A stretch of DNA of 64,000 nt. Origin: Rhododendron vialii. Its lineage: Eukaryota; Streptophyta; Magnoliopsida; Ericales; Ericaceae. This document shows, one piece after another, positions 1 through 11,450 of the stretch. A program made the position numbers and the translations under genes. The stretch's first letter is position 1; the number at the start of each line of letters is the position of its first letter. A model generated the notes under the pieces. That model made no database searches, had not been told where the DNA came from, and saw only the letters and a list, made by a program, of their open reading frames with translations. The DNA lies in assembly GCF_030253575.1 (NCBI RefSeq), contig NC_080569.1, positions 21,574,001 through 21,638,000 on the forward strand, written 5' to 3'.

Positions 1-857
1 CACCTTTTGTACACAGTATCCACCCCAAACCTTCTACGCCATTGGAGGTTCCTCTACCACCATGAGCAAGTAGCACGGGTTCAACGACTGCCACCACCAC
101 CACCAGCAACCAAGAACCAGCCGTGGTAAATTTGGTATAGGGATTAGGTCTCCTTGATTTGGGTAAAGAAAAATAGGGGGTAAAACTCAATTTTGTATGG
201 CTTTGGTTCAAGGGCCGGAGTTGGATTTTGGGGGTATTTTCTCAGATTTTGAAATGGGTTCGGGGTATGAGTAAGGGCCGTAGATGCTTATGAATATCCC
301 CTTTACTCTACTTGCTTGCTTTATCTTATAAAAATCCAAATTTCCAAACAAAAATGATATCTATTCCCAGGTTTTGACAATGACCAAATCCCAAACCTGA
401 ATAAACAGAACACAACTTGGTCGCAAACTACTATCTGTATTCATCCAATTGTTCAAGTTTAACATCAAAACCTTATTACAGCAGGGGCGGAGATTACAAT
501 GAAAACCCATATTCGATTACATTAGGTCCAGTTAAAGAGCAAATATTGCAGTCTTTAATGGTTCTTTTAGGTGTGAAGGTCAACTGTATCAAATACCAAC
601 AAAATTCTACATAAGCTAAGAACAAATATGCGACAAAATATGTAAAAGGAAAGAGCAATTAGGTGGATTGAAAGGGGCGAGAATTGAGTTGAAAAAATCT
701 CACTGGTTTTGGGGCCTGCTGGGTGGTTCCAAAGCGCTTGAAGCTTCAATGTCGCCATAATCTCTCTCTCTCTCTCTGACCGATGAAAATGGGGCAGTGT
801 CGATTGACCACGAATTGCTGCTTTGTCTTTTTTAGGTTTTCCAATCAAATTTTCTCT
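1..857. other. AT-rich flank, no gene seen
   Basis: No open frame here resembles a known protein and no element boundary is clear. A short CT microsatellite lies near 762-777. The stretch may be the promoter or intron of a gene outside the window, but nothing in the sequence decides that. Confidence 0.4.
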
Positions 858-911
858 AATAAAAATTCAACTTTGGTAGCCGGCAATAAAAATTCAACTT
901 TGGTAGCCGGC
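858..911. repeat. Exact tandem duplication, 2 x 27 bp
   Basis: Two identical adjacent 27-bp units (858-884 and 885-911) each begin AATAAAAATTC and end GTAGCCGGC. No function is suggested. Confidence 0.9.
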
Positions 912-1003
912 AAAGGCAGGGAGGGGACTTGGGGACTTTTGAGTACAGTGCTCGTAAATTATTAGTCTGTAATAATGATAGTACATAAACTAGGCTTTGT
1001 AGA

Positions 1004-1413
1004 CTAGGCTTATAAAGTCCTGATTGAATAGTGTTTTGTCAAGTAATTGGCGTAGCACCAATTATATGTAGTACTATTCCTTGATGTCATGCATGACGCA
1101 TCTGATTGCCTCCTTACGCCTATAAAAGGAAAACATCCCCTCTGTAATTCATTCATGCCGTTGAGAAGATAAAATCTCTGAGACATACGGTCATACGAGC
1201 CTACTAGTCTAGGCTTATAAAGTCCACGATTGAATAGTGTTTTGTCAGGTAATTGGCGTAGCACCAATTATATGTAATACTATTTCTTGATGTCATGCAT
1301 GACGCATCTGGTTGCTTCCTTACGCCTATAAAAGGAGAGCATCCCCTCTGTAATTCATCCATGCCGTTGAGAAGATAAAATCTCTGAGACATACGGTCAT
1401 ACGAGCCTACTAG
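1004..1413. repeat. Two tandem copies of a 205-bp LTR-like unit
   Basis: The units at 1004-1208 and 1209-1413 are over 90% alike by eye. Each runs from CTAGGCTTATAAAGTCC to ACGAGCCTACTAGTC. Each contains a TATA-like CCTATAAAAGG, a CTCTGTAATTCAT stretch and GATAAAATCTCTGAGAC, an order typical of the U3-R-U5 part of a small plant LTR. No coding interior or primer-binding site is present, so this is at most a head-to-tail LTR remnant. A plain tandem duplication is the alternative. Confidence 0.6.
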
Positions 1414-1515
1414 TCGAGGGTGTTCCACGTTTAGAAAAAGTTCTTTTTTTTTTGGTCCAAAAAGAAGGTTGGTTCCAGATCTGGAGCCTTCCGTTGTTTT
1501 AAAATTCATTTGACC

Positions 1516-1531
1516 AAAACGACGTCGTTTT
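1516..1531. promoter_or_regulatory. Perfect palindrome AAAACGACGTCGTTTT
   Basis: This 16-bp perfect palindrome is centred on GACGTC, an ACGT-core bZIP-type site. A near copy, AAACGACGTCGTT, lies at 2412-2424, about 80 bp upstream of the MED11 start codon. Regulatory function is inferred from the motif only. Confidence 0.4.
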
Positions 1532-1656
1532 TGTCTTTGGTCCCACGGTCCCTTAGTGAAATGACAATATTGTCCTTGCCCCATTTTATCTCCTTGGGCT
1601 TCCAGTGTACGGCCAAAATAGAAGCAAATCTGCAGTGTGCAATGTGCATTCTTGGG

Positions 1657-2190
1657 CTCCTTCAACCGAAACATGCGATCGACCTCGATCTTGAGCATCT
1701 TCTGTATCTCCCCTCTCTCGACCAGCTCCTTCATACCGGCCTCCATCGCCAAATCCCTCTCTCTCAGCATCTTCTCCGTCTCCTCTTTGTCCAATCTCAT
1801 CCGCTCGAGCTTTAGGCGGATCACGCTGAGCTCCTCCGCCAGTGACACGTCAATGGACTCGATCTTTGTAGGAGTGGTGGCGTAGCCATGTGACGATTGT
1901 TGTTATTCTCCTTGTTCGAATCGTCGATTAGCGAGATCTCGATCCACGTCTCTGGCTTCGGTTTATTGGGAATTACTAATTGGTGGTGGGTGCGAGGATT
2001 GGCTTGGATATTTCTGGATTGGAGTGGTTTGCAGCCGCTTTTACCTGGGTGTGAGTACTGTTTAGGGGAGAGTACTGAGCTTTCAACATTTCTGCTTGGG
2101 CCTGGAGAGAGAGGGAGAGAGAGAGTCTGGGTCTGCTGCGTCAACGAAGAAGGAAAAATGAGGGAGGGCGTCTAGGAGATTTAGTTGGTA
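1657..2190 (-). pseudogene. Broken first exon of an HMG-B-like / coiled-coil nuclear protein
   Basis: On the minus strand two frames join into one protein-like sequence. The upstream part (about 2150-1885) includes GCKPLQSRN, WIEISLIDDSNKEN and a run of Asn. The downstream part (about 1880-1657) includes TPTKIESIDVSLAEEL and a charged heptad-like coiled coil ending VDRMFRLKE. The layout resembles the N-terminal half of plant proteins annotated as high mobility group B protein 6-like; that match is from memory and uncertain. The parts are one base out of frame near 1870-1885. No ATG precedes the first part, because the frame opens after a TAG with only TTG available. Resemblance stops after RLKE, with no HMG box. 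It is probably a decayed fragment. It could instead be the first exon of a real gene with an unusual start. Confidence 0.45.
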
Positions 2191-2411
2191 GGAGGGGCAA
2201 TATGGTCATTACAGCAATAATTATTTTAAAAAAGAACAAATGTTTAAGGGAAAGTGGAGCGGAGGTTCTGTTTTGGTACTGTTCATTACGCGAAAAAGTG
2301 CTTTAGCAAACGGAAGCAAAACTGGAACACCATAGATCCTCCGGCCAATCCCCATCCAGTGCGATCAATTAACCAATCAAAACATGCCGCGTCACTGAAG
2401 TATTCAACAGG

Positions 2412-2501
2412 AAACGACGTCGTTAGCCCACCTGCATAGGGCCAGCTAGAGTTGAACACAAACCTTCACCCAGAAAGGGTTTCAGAGTGAGACGACACTC
2501 C
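2412..2501 (+). promoter_or_regulatory. Proximal MED11 promoter / 5' leader
   Basis: This is the 90 bp upstream of the MED11 ATG. It carries the ACGT-core element AAACGACGTCGTT at 2412-2424. No clear TATA box is seen, which is usual for housekeeping plant genes. The transcription start cannot be placed from sequence. Confidence 0.35.
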
Positions 2502-5500
2502 ATGGATTCACAAAGCCAAAACACTTCCCTGCAACGACTCCAAAATGTTGAAAAGGTATAAGTATTCCCAATTTCTTCTTCCAATTTAGTTTTAAAAACT
2601 CAGAAAGAATCACGCATTTGTCGTATCAGGGTTTTGTGTTGTGTTGGGTAAAGTCATATTCGCGATTTGTTATGGATTTTTACAGACAATTGTTAGGGTT
2701 TTGGAACTGGCTGGAGGAGTGACCGACGAACTTTCAAACCCTAGCGGTCCCAGGAAGGATTTGGTCAACAAACACTGCGCCGAGTTCATGCAATCAATCA
2801 AGGTATAGATTTGTTTTTAAAAACAAGTTCAATGTAGCAGTTTGGAAAGAAATGTTTAGTTGTAGTTGGAAGTAAATCTTACTAGGAATCTTATTTGTTC
2901 TTCTTCTGCCAAGCTAGTCTGCTTGTGCTCTTAGTTACGAATTTCAGATTCCTATTTGGCTTCAGTTACCTGTATAAGATTGGTACTTGCGAATACTATT
3001 GATCTGAAGATGGAAGATTGTTTGCGCTGAATTGCCTTCTTCTGTAGCCTTTTTTTTGGGTGATAAAGATGCGATATTCTATTAAATAAATGAAATGTTT
3101 GCGATTAGGAAAGGCATAACTAGACTAGGGATCGCTTCCTTCCATACGTATTTGGGTTGCCCAATTCTCCATGAGAGACCTAGTAAACAGGCCTTTCGGT
3201 GCTTGGTTGATAAGGTTTCTAGAAAGTTAGCTGGTTAGAAAGGTAAATGCTTACTGTTGGCTGGTTGCAGCACTCTTATTAAATCCGTGAATTCGGCTAT
3301 CCCTTGTTACATTGGTCAGTCCTTTGTTTTTCTTAAATCCATCACCAATAGTCTGGATGGGATTAATCGCATTTTCTTGTGGGGTTCTAACGCTGAGAAA
3401 AGAAAGCTCTACGCTGTGGGTTGGGACAAAGTGACTAGACCTAAGCACTTGGTGGTTTTGGCCTTTTGGGTATTCGGTTTCCTGGGGCTGCTAATGAAGT
3501 GGCTTTTGCTAATCTTAATTGACGGGTTAATAGGGAGAGTGAGCCCTTATAGGGTTTTGAAAGATAAGTATCGGGATTTTTCTGGAAAAAAACACAAACC
3601 TTCTCCTATTTGGCGTATCCTTTGAAGAGGGTATGGCCTGTATCACCAAGGTTTACATGTCTCTATTACAGGGGGTAGAAATACCTCCTTTTGGTTTGAC
3701 AATTGGTTAGGTATTGGCCCTCTGCGTAACATCATTGCTGGCCCCCTTAATGTTTTGGCCTGCTCCCTCTCTGTTTGGGATGTTTGGGCTTTGGGTGTTT
3801 GGAATTTGGATGTTTCTGGTATGGTTTTCCAAGAACTCTTATTCTAGGTCAAACCCTTCAATGGTTTAATGATACCTGATGTGAAAGTTTGGAACTCGTC
3901 CAGTGGTCTTTTTCTAGTAAGTCGGCTTATCGGCTCATTTGTAGCGATACATGCACTCCTCCTTTTGATAATTGGAGCGGGATTTGGAAAGTCCCTACGA
4001 TTCCTAGAGTTTCCCACTTCCTAGCTACTAAGGATTATCTCTGCTTTAGACATATTGCCACTGATAATGTCTGCTGTATTTGCTCTGATATGATTGAATC
4101 TACTCTTCATGTCTTATGCGATTGCCCGAATGCCCTGCTATTCTGGCATTCCCTCTCCATATCAGATTTTTTCCCTAATATTTTCTCTACCACTGTCCCT
4201 TTCCATTCTTGGCTTCACCATCACTGCAAATCTATTGCCTTTCACTCTTCTGGTGTCCCATGGTCTTGTCTTTTTCCTTTTGCTTGTTTGGCTATCTGGT
4301 GTAATAGGAACCGACTCCTATTCCGTGAGAATTCATTACCTAATTCGTTGGTCTCAGGTCCCATTCTTGATAAACCTTTTTCAAGTCATTAGGAGTGGCT
4401 GGCGCGGTGGAATGGCACTTCATTTGCTTCCCTACTCGTAGATTGTCTAGTGCTAATCACATTAGAGTGGGCTGGAAACCCCCTTCAATGGGGAGTTTTA
4501 AGCTGAATACAGATGGTGCTGTAGGGGAATCAGGTAATTCAGCAGCCGGGGGCATTATCCGTGACTGGAATGGTCTTTGCATTCGAGGGTTCCAACGGAA
4601 TATGGGAATGGTATAAGTTCTAGGCTTCTAGCTGCTAGTTATGGGCTCTTAGGGATGGTTTACAACTGGGAGTGGATTTAAACACTCAAAGCATTGATGT
4701 TGAACTGTTGAAGTGGATGCATTAGCACTTATCCATCTGGTGAAAGAGCAGAATTGTGATCACATCCATTGAATAGCTTATCTCTGATTGCAGATTTCTA
4801 CTTCAGAAATTCCCGGCAGCATCTATAAACCATGTGTTCCGCAAAGCAAACTATTGCCCAGATGGATTAGCAAAGGATGCATTAAGCATGGCAGTAGGAT
4901 TTACTAGTTTCAGTTCAATTTCTGGTGTTATTTTAGTTCATTTCTGTAATGACTATGTAGGGGTCTCATACCCCAGAACTTTGTTTGTACTATGCATCTC
5001 CAGTTTACCACAAAAAGAAATAAAATAAGGTCCATCTAGGCACTGTTTTACCACCCCAAGTCATCTTACACCAGTCCTTAATTGGGTATCTATGTCGAAT
5101 AAGAGCCTCTAGGGATGGCAAAGGGTAGTGTTTCGCCATACCCTGACACGACCCTAAAAATACCACCCCGCCCGGACCTCAACCAGGTAATGTGTGGGTA
5201 ACCCCGTTCCCCTGTCGGTTTTAAACCTGCCCGTAAATTATAGAAAGTGGAAAAAAATTGTTTGACTTAGAAGCAAATGGGAGAAAATGTGTTAATATAT
5301 AGGGTGGTATTTTAGAAATAAGGGTGAAAATACAAGGGTAAATATATGGTTTATATTCTAAACAATCCCGGGGCGGGGTAACATCATCCCGAACCCCAAT
5401 CGAAAACATATCGGGGGTTTTAATTCCCCCCGAACCCAACCCAGTACCCAAAATTTTGACGGGAGGCCCCGATGGGGCAGAGTTGGGGTGGGCGGGACCA

Positions 5501-8429
5501 ATTGCCTAGCCTAATGGCTCTAACATTATCCCAGGCAGAACAAACAGTAAGTTTTCCACCGCAATGAGGCAACCACCATATCTTCCTTACTAGTTTCACG
5601 CAGTAGAATAGATGGAGTTTGGGCAATGATGTCTCGAATAGTCTATAAGTATGGATGTAATCTTTCTTTCCAACACAGAGTTGATTAATGAATTGAGTTT
5701 ACAAGGCTGAGGCCATTGGTTTGGGCTGCGGTCCTTCCTTGCAGAAACCACCTAATCCTGCAGAGGTTGAAACACTTCTATCTCTCTTTCTCTCTCTTCT
5801 TCTTCTCATTCTTTCATTTCTTCTTCTTGCGCACTTATCCAAGTAATATTCTTAGTTCCCCACCCAAAACCACCGCGATTCTTATTGTAGGCTACCACTC
5901 TGAGTGTCCTAAAACCGTCCTACATCATGCACCCACTTTATCCTCAAGTGTCAGCCTTCACACACAAGGCCTACAAAAGTCTCATCATAGTAGCTTTGTG
6001 TATGTTGCACTCTTTAATTCTTCTAAAACCTAGTCCTCCTTCGTCCTTTGGGCTGCAGATTTGGTCCCAACTGATTTTGGCCCCAGTGTGCTTCAAAGCT
6101 GAACCTGACGAAAGGAAAGCCATAAGAGTGTTCTCCACATCCTTTACCCTTACCCTTACGTAGACCTATCGATGCACTAACGACATCTAAAGCTGGGAAA
6201 TCAACCTTGTAATTACCCCCCATTTCGTCCATTTTGTCCGTTCTAGAGTTTCTAGGAGTAGGTGAAAACCTCTGGATACAAAAACCAGCTGTATATATGT
6301 GTTCACCATCATTAGGGCTTGCATCTTTTTGTTTATTCATGCATTTGTGGTTTCCTAGTCAATTTGTATATAGCTTGTCTGAGTGATCTCATTGTGTCTT
6401 AAACACTTGGTGCTTGTTGGATGCCATTATGACTTACTAAGATTTTTGGCATGCTGATTTTGGATTATCATACTCTATGAAGCACCGACACTCCTAACTA
6501 CTTGTTGCATCCGTGTCGGAGACTTCGGCGATACGCAACACTTCGGGGTCACGTATAGGCAATGTTTTGAAAACCGGACCGGTGAGCAAACCAGAATAGG
6601 GACCGGGCAGATAGGTCACCGGTTCAACCATGGTCGAACCGGAATCGAACTGTGATGTCATAATATGTCAAAAATATAATATATTAAAAATATATAATTA
6701 AAATGAGCATATAAAAAATAAATGTACAGAAAAAATATAGGTATTCTTTATTATTTAGAGTGAAAAGATGAGGAGTTGAGTTAATGCATTCTGGATATGT
6801 TTTGCTCCAATCCCACATCGGTGAGATGGAGAACTAGTAAAGACTTTTGGTCTATAAATGCTTCACAAGGCCGAGACATAATTACGCAGAGGACGTGGGG
6901 TCATTTATGCTTCACACGCACCAGCTGCACCACTGAAGTGAGGCAGTGATGCTAAAAGATTTAGTTCAAAAAAAATTCAGTTCGGTTCATTGAACCCGCT
7001 CCCGGTTCTCTGGGTTGGCGGTTCAACCTCTCGGTTTGAACGGTTCTCAATTTAGGGGCCGGTTCTCAGAACAAAGCGGTTTTGGGGTTCATCCGAACCG
7101 GAGCAAGGTCCGGTTGACGGGTCAACCGGTCGAACCAGCCAGTCTGGCCCAGTTTTTTAAACATTTCGAATAAGACATGCCATGTGGCGTGTCCAATAAA
7201 TCTAATTATTTTTAAGCAGGGGACATTTTGGACACCTATGTCTCAACTTGGACATGGATGGAAATATGACAGGAATCAATTAAATATTGAAGGCTTGTTT
7301 TGGGGTTATGATATGAAAAAAGTACGAATAAGTTCATTTTGACCTAATAAAACCCTCGTTTAACTTTTATAAGAAAGGAAACAATAACAATTGTCGAAAT
7401 TAACTCGATTTGGATCTAATAAAACCCTCCACACTCCGGCGACATGCGACAAGCTGGGGACACATATGGGACAAGCCACGTGGTTTGTCCAAATAAATCT
7501 AATTATTTTTAAGTAGGGGACATACTGGGACACCCATGTTAAACTTGGACAGTTGGACACGGATGGAAATATGACACGAATCAATTCCTAATATTGAAAC
7601 TTTGAAAGCTTGTTTTGGGGTTATGATATGAAAATAGTACGAATAAGTTTATTTTGACCTAATAAAGCCCTCGTTTAGCTTGTATATTTAAAAGGAAGTA
7701 ATAATAACTGTCAAAATTAACTGGATTTTGATCTAATAAAACCCTCAACACTCTAGTGACACACGACACGCCGGGGACACGTATGGGACACGCCACATGG
7801 TGTGTCCAATAAATCGAATTACTTTTAAATAAGGGATATATTGGGACACCCGTGTCTAAACTTTGACACAAATTGAAATATGACAGGAATCAATTCATGT
7901 TGAAAGCTTATTTTGGGGTTATGATATGAAAAAAGTACGAATAAGTCAATTTTGACCTGGTAAAACCCTCGTTTAACTTGTGTATTTAGAAAGCAAACAA
8001 AAACAACTAGAAAAATACGATTAGTTTTAGTTGTTTCCGGATAGAATGTTCATCCGATTAAGTACTAACAACTAAATATCTATCCGAATTTGTATACATG
8101 TTTTTATCCGTGTTCGTCTCCCCATTTATTTAGAATTGCCGTGTCCGTGTCCGTTTTCGTGTTTGTGTTTGTATCCGTGCTTCTTAGATCATACTGCTAG
8201 TTATGTTGGAGACCTAAACAAGTGGAAACTGTGTTTTTATGCGTGAAATCAGGACATCCAAGTGACACTGCGTGAAGAAATCAAAAGTGCATGTGAATAC
8301 CGGCCTTTTGAGAAGTGTGATTACATTGCAAGAATCTCGAATGAGATCTGTTGTGAGAAACTGGAATATGTTATTTCAGAGTTGGATGGGATGAAGAAAA
8401 CCATTGATGAACATCACAGTGCTTCTTGA
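2502..8429 (+). CDS. MED11: Mediator of RNA polymerase II transcription subunit 11
   Basis: Three exons, at 2502-2555, 2686-2802 and 8253-8429, join in frame to a 115-residue protein. It begins MDSQSQNTSLQRLQNVEK, has LAGGVTDEL in exon 2 and DIQVTLREEIKSACEYRPFE in exon 3. The length and these conserved blocks match plant MED11. Both introns are GT-AG and both junctions fall between codons. MED11 is a small helical subunit of the Mediator head module in the nucleus; in characterised systems it pairs with MED22 and helps recruit general transcription factors. The start is the only ATG giving the conserved N-terminus. Intron 2 is 5,450 bp and filled with transposons, while intron 1 is only 130 bp. 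There are no internal stops, so the gene looks functional if the long intron is spliced. Confidence 0.93.
3110..5030 (+). mobile_element. Degraded LINE (L1-type) fragment in MED11 intron 2
   Basis: The translation is broken by stops and frameshifts but keeps the usual order of a plant L1-type ORF2 C-terminus. The RT tail contains LIKSVNSAIPCYIGQS and INRIFLWG (about 3180-3625). A zf-RVT-like region has DNWSGIWKVPTIPRVSHF, then Cys pairs and a final CPNALLFW (about 3950-4160). An RNase H start has WKPPSMGSFKLNTDGA (about 4470-4600), followed by ANYCPDGLAKDAL (about 4840-4890). The end is A-rich near 5015-5028. The element is on the host gene's strand, 5'-truncated and not mobile. Confidence 0.85.
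5110..5513. mobile_element. GC-rich hAT-type MITE in MED11 intron 2
   Basis: The block starts TAGGGATGGCAA and, read from its other end, starts TAGGCTAGGCAA. The inside is full of CCCCG and GGGCGGG motifs in inverted arrangement, in an otherwise AT-rich intron. This is the known 'GGGATGGCAA' plant MITE style. No clear 8-bp duplication was found, so the ends are approximate. Confidence 0.5.
5514..6466. other. MED11 intron 2 stretch without recognisable features
   Basis: This unique-looking intron sequence has a CT-rich tract near 5778-5830. Several short open frames occur on both strands but none resembles a known protein. Confidence 0.4.
6560..7166. mobile_element. Nested MITE (AACCGG-rich family) inside the hAT-like element
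   Basis: The left end is CAATGTTTTGAAAACCGG and the right end, reverse-complemented, is AAATGTTTAAAAAACTGG. The flanks CGTATAGG (6552-6559) and CGAATAAG (7167-7174) match at 6 of 8 positions, a decayed 8-bp target duplication. It interrupts the first of the three internal repeat units of the outer element, which otherwise joins cleanly across it. So the outer element is the older one. Confidence 0.7.
7175..7975. repeat. Three diverged tandem units of about 300 bp inside the hAT-like element
   Basis: Each unit contains, in order, GTCCAATAAATC (or a close variant), a GACACCCATG-like stretch, TTTTGGGGTTATGATATGAA, GTACGAATAAGT, TTTTGACCT and CCCTCGTTTA. The anchors fall near 7190, 7487 and 7803, giving spacings of about 297 and 315 bp. 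The first unit is interrupted at its start by the nested MITE. Confidence 0.8.
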
Positions 8430-10081
8430 AGCCACATTTCATTGCAACCATGAGTCGACTTGCTCAAGATTGTTGCCTCCCCTAGCTGATTACAGATGTT
8501 GAATCTTCTCTTCTCTTTTTGGACATGATATGGGGTTTTCTTGTCTACAAAATTTGATCATTCCATAATTTTCAATACTCTCACCATGTCCGTTTTTGCA
8601 GATTTGGTTAAGGAACAAGGGAAAAACTGGAATGTGGTTCATTGTCTCCAAAATCTTGAAATTTGCCTGTGAATTCCATTGTTGCTTTTTCTGTGGTAGA
8701 TATGAGGATGAACATTAGGTCGCTCATGATGTTCATAGTTTGAAACCAGACTTACCAGTTATAGGATGGATCTGGTATTCTAAGCAATTCTTTGCCTATC
8801 AAAGAAACCAAATGCTTTATAGTCCTGCACTTCTACTAAACATTTCAGCGAATGGAGATGATATATTGTCGAATTTTACAGATGCTTGCTTTTGTAGCTT
8901 GTCTGATCTCTCTAAATGACACAGTTGCCTTGGAATAGGCTACCCAGTTTCTACCACCTTTTGTCGTCCGCTAATATTCTTCTCCGTATTTTTTGAACTT
9001 TCACATGAACAACAGAATCAGATCTGCTTCCATAAGGAAAATGTAAAATGATAACTGGGTGGTGATAGGTTTTCGTAATAGCCACTTGGTCATGTGATAA
9101 TTTTTGCTTCCCTTTTATTTTCTGTTGGCTATTCACTGTTGTTTCTCCTTGATGGATATTAAAGTTGATTAGGAAAGAGCAGAAGTCCAAGAGCATTAAA
9201 ATGACGTTTATATTCTATGATGTGTTCTTTTCTAGTGAAAGAAAGCAATAATGAAAAGCCATAACAAATGGAGTACTTCACTCTGGGAAGCTTTATTACT
9301 GGCAATACGTTTTGAAGACATGAACAAAATGGATTAGTTTCAGAGAGTTTCTTCTACAAAAATTGGAAGGCATCTTCCTTGAAGCTTTAGTCTAATGGCA
9401 GTTATTTTTCTTTTAAAATGGCATTTAAATTGCCATTCAATTAGACTTGAATTATGCATTCATTAACTGCTGTTTTCAAATTAAAAATATACCGATGGCC
9501 TAAATGACCCAAGTCATAGTCCGGCCTCCTGTACATGGTGTACGGAGTTAGTCATCACATTAGTGGATTCAGAAATTCCTTTATGAACAAATGGCAGATC
9601 CAGGAGTTCGATAAGACGTGGCCTATTAAGGGATCCAAAATGATCTTGAGTTTTGGAGTGATCTCTCATGGTAAAAAGAAAGACTTTCTTTAAGGGATCT
9701 AAAATGAAATTCTCAAAAATTATTGTAAAAAATTAGAACACAGAATTTAATCACAAATCAAAATACATGTAAAAAATGGAAAATGATTTGTACACTCCCA
9801 TCCATTTTATCCATTGGTACTTCCCTTTTGGATTTACTTACGCGGAAGTATCGATTTGCCCTTCATATAGGAAAAGTGATTCAAGAGGAAAGGCTAATTT
9901 AGTAATTTCACATTATAGAAGACAGAAAAGGAGGTGTCAATGGATAAAAGGAGAGTGAAAATTTAATTGTGAGATTACTCAACAGTTCAGGTAGCTGAAA
10001 AACTACAGGGTCTTTTTTGTTTCTCATGAGAAAATAAATGAAATAGAGGGTATCGGATCGCTTTTCCACCATTTCTCCTAA
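8430..10081. other. MED11 3' region and intergenic DNA
   Basis: The first few hundred bases should hold the MED11 3' UTR; no single poly(A) signal stands out. The rest is AT-rich with no recognisable gene or clear transposon ends. Confidence 0.4.
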
Positions 10082-10206
10082 AACCAATTGGTGGTAGGAA
10101 AGGTTTCAATTAAGTCTTTTATGGCATTCGACATTGCACTCGCAAGCCTGTCTGTTTTTAGAGCGGTCGCAGGGAGTGGCATTGTGTAACCAAATCCATG
10201 AGGGCA
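10082..10206. repeat. Dispersed repeat, copy 1 of 2
   Basis: This segment matches 48190-48308 along about 120 bp. Shared blocks are GGTTTCAATTAA, TTTATGGCATT, TTTTTAGAGCGGTCG and AACCAAATCCATG. Both copies are in the same orientation and 38 kb apart. They are probably fragments of one transposon family, but no ends are defined. Confidence 0.65.
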
Positions 10207-10749
10207 CTCCGGGCCCAACAGAGGTGAATAGTTTTCTCTCTTGATTGGATAGTTAAAGAGGTGAGAGATGGTGAGAATCAAGAAACCCTTATGGGACCTT
10301 TTTTGTTTCTAACCAAAAGTGGTGAAATTTGGTGAGAAGAGAAAGTGGAAGTTTTATCTCAATGAGACAGTGAGAAAACCTACTCCTTTATTATATTTTC
10401 TAATCATTAAGGCTCCGTTTCGCTAAGAACTTTTAGGATTTTTTCTTGCTTTGTCTTTTTATTAATTTATTTATGGTGTTTTTGTTTTCTTGCTTTGTCT
10501 TTATTTGACTTTTAAAAGTTATATCCAAATCGACTTTTTTAACTTTTGTTTTTTTTTAAAAAGTTGTTATCTCCCAAAATATTTGGGTAAAAGTAAAAAT
10601 AAAAATTTACTTTCCCGATTCATTTGAACGGAACGAATCAATAATCCATAAAAAATTGACACAAAATTTTCAAAGACAGGAAAAAATTGAATAAGGACAA
10701 AGTGCTAAAAGAAAAAGTGCTTAGCTGAACGGGGTCTAACAAAAATTAG

Positions 10750-11312
10750 GGGTGTACACGGTCTAGATTGGTCCGGTTCTCTAAAAAACCAGTAACCGGA
10801 CCATTTCTAAAGGTTTTAGAAATTTGAGAATCAGAACCTAACTAATATATGCATGGAACCTAACCAGAACCAAACCGCAAGACCGGTCCGATTTTGGTTC
10901 GGTTCCGGTTCTATCCAATAAGCATCCAAACACTTATTCACAAAATATAAACTCATAAAATTAAAAAAAATAGAAAGATAATCTTTTGGAATAGAAAATG
11001 AAGAAAGAAAATAAAAGCTTTCCTAATAAATGAAATTTCACTTTTAAATAAATTAAGTTTAGCAATGAAAAGATTAACCTACCAAATTCAAATATATAGT
11101 ATTTAATTACACACATATGTATATCTATATTTATCTTAGTTTTAAACGGTTCAGTTCGGTTCTAATCATGGTTCATTAATTGAGAACCAGTAACTAAATC
11201 AAAATTAACGGTTCTTATTTTTTTGAAACCATAACCTGACCGTAGAACCGAACCAAATAGAACGGTTCGATTTGAATCGGACCGGTTTTACAGTTTGGAA
11301 GGTTTCTTGAAC
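10750..11312. mobile_element. Probable hAT-type MITE upstream of the SOBER1-like gene
   Basis: The segment starts GGGGTGTACACGGTC and, from its other end, GGAGTGTTCAAGAAACC. Many GGTTCGGTTC and GAACCGAACC motifs lie in both orientations, with AT-rich DNA between. This is a common plant MITE composition. The target duplication is not clear, so the ends are approximate. Confidence 0.5.
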
Positions 11313-11450
11313 ACTCCAAACAGAAACCACACCCATTTCTTTTCATTCTCACCCAAGTAGGCCCCAAAGGGTTGTTAAGTCTTTTCACACCTCTCTTTCC
11401 AATTCACCGAAACTCATAGAACAAAATACAAGCGACGGGGGAACCCAGAG
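11313..11450 (+). promoter_or_regulatory. Proximal promoter / 5' leader of the SOBER1-like gene
   Basis: This 138 bp lies between the upstream MITE and the start codon. It is CT-rich toward the ATG, and no TATA box is obvious. If the MITE call is right, the gene's distal promoter lies within or beyond that element. Confidence 0.3.

Larger units (their letters stand above)
6475..8187. mobile_element. Non-autonomous hAT-like element with exact 8-bp target duplication
   Basis: The element is flanked by identical 8-bp copies ATCATACT at 6467-6474 and 8188-8195. Its left end reads CTATGAAGCACCGACAC. Its right end, reverse-complemented, reads CTAAGAAGCACGGATAC, giving 14 of 17 matches. An 8-bp duplication with short imperfect terminal inverted repeats is typical of the hAT superfamily. 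The 1,713 bp contain no transposase frame. They consist mostly of three diverged copies of a roughly 300-bp unit and a nested second element. Confidence 0.8.

Noticed and set aside
6130-6165. Telomere-like TTTACCCTTACCCTTACG
   Set aside because: Only two to three units; too short for an interstitial telomere array.
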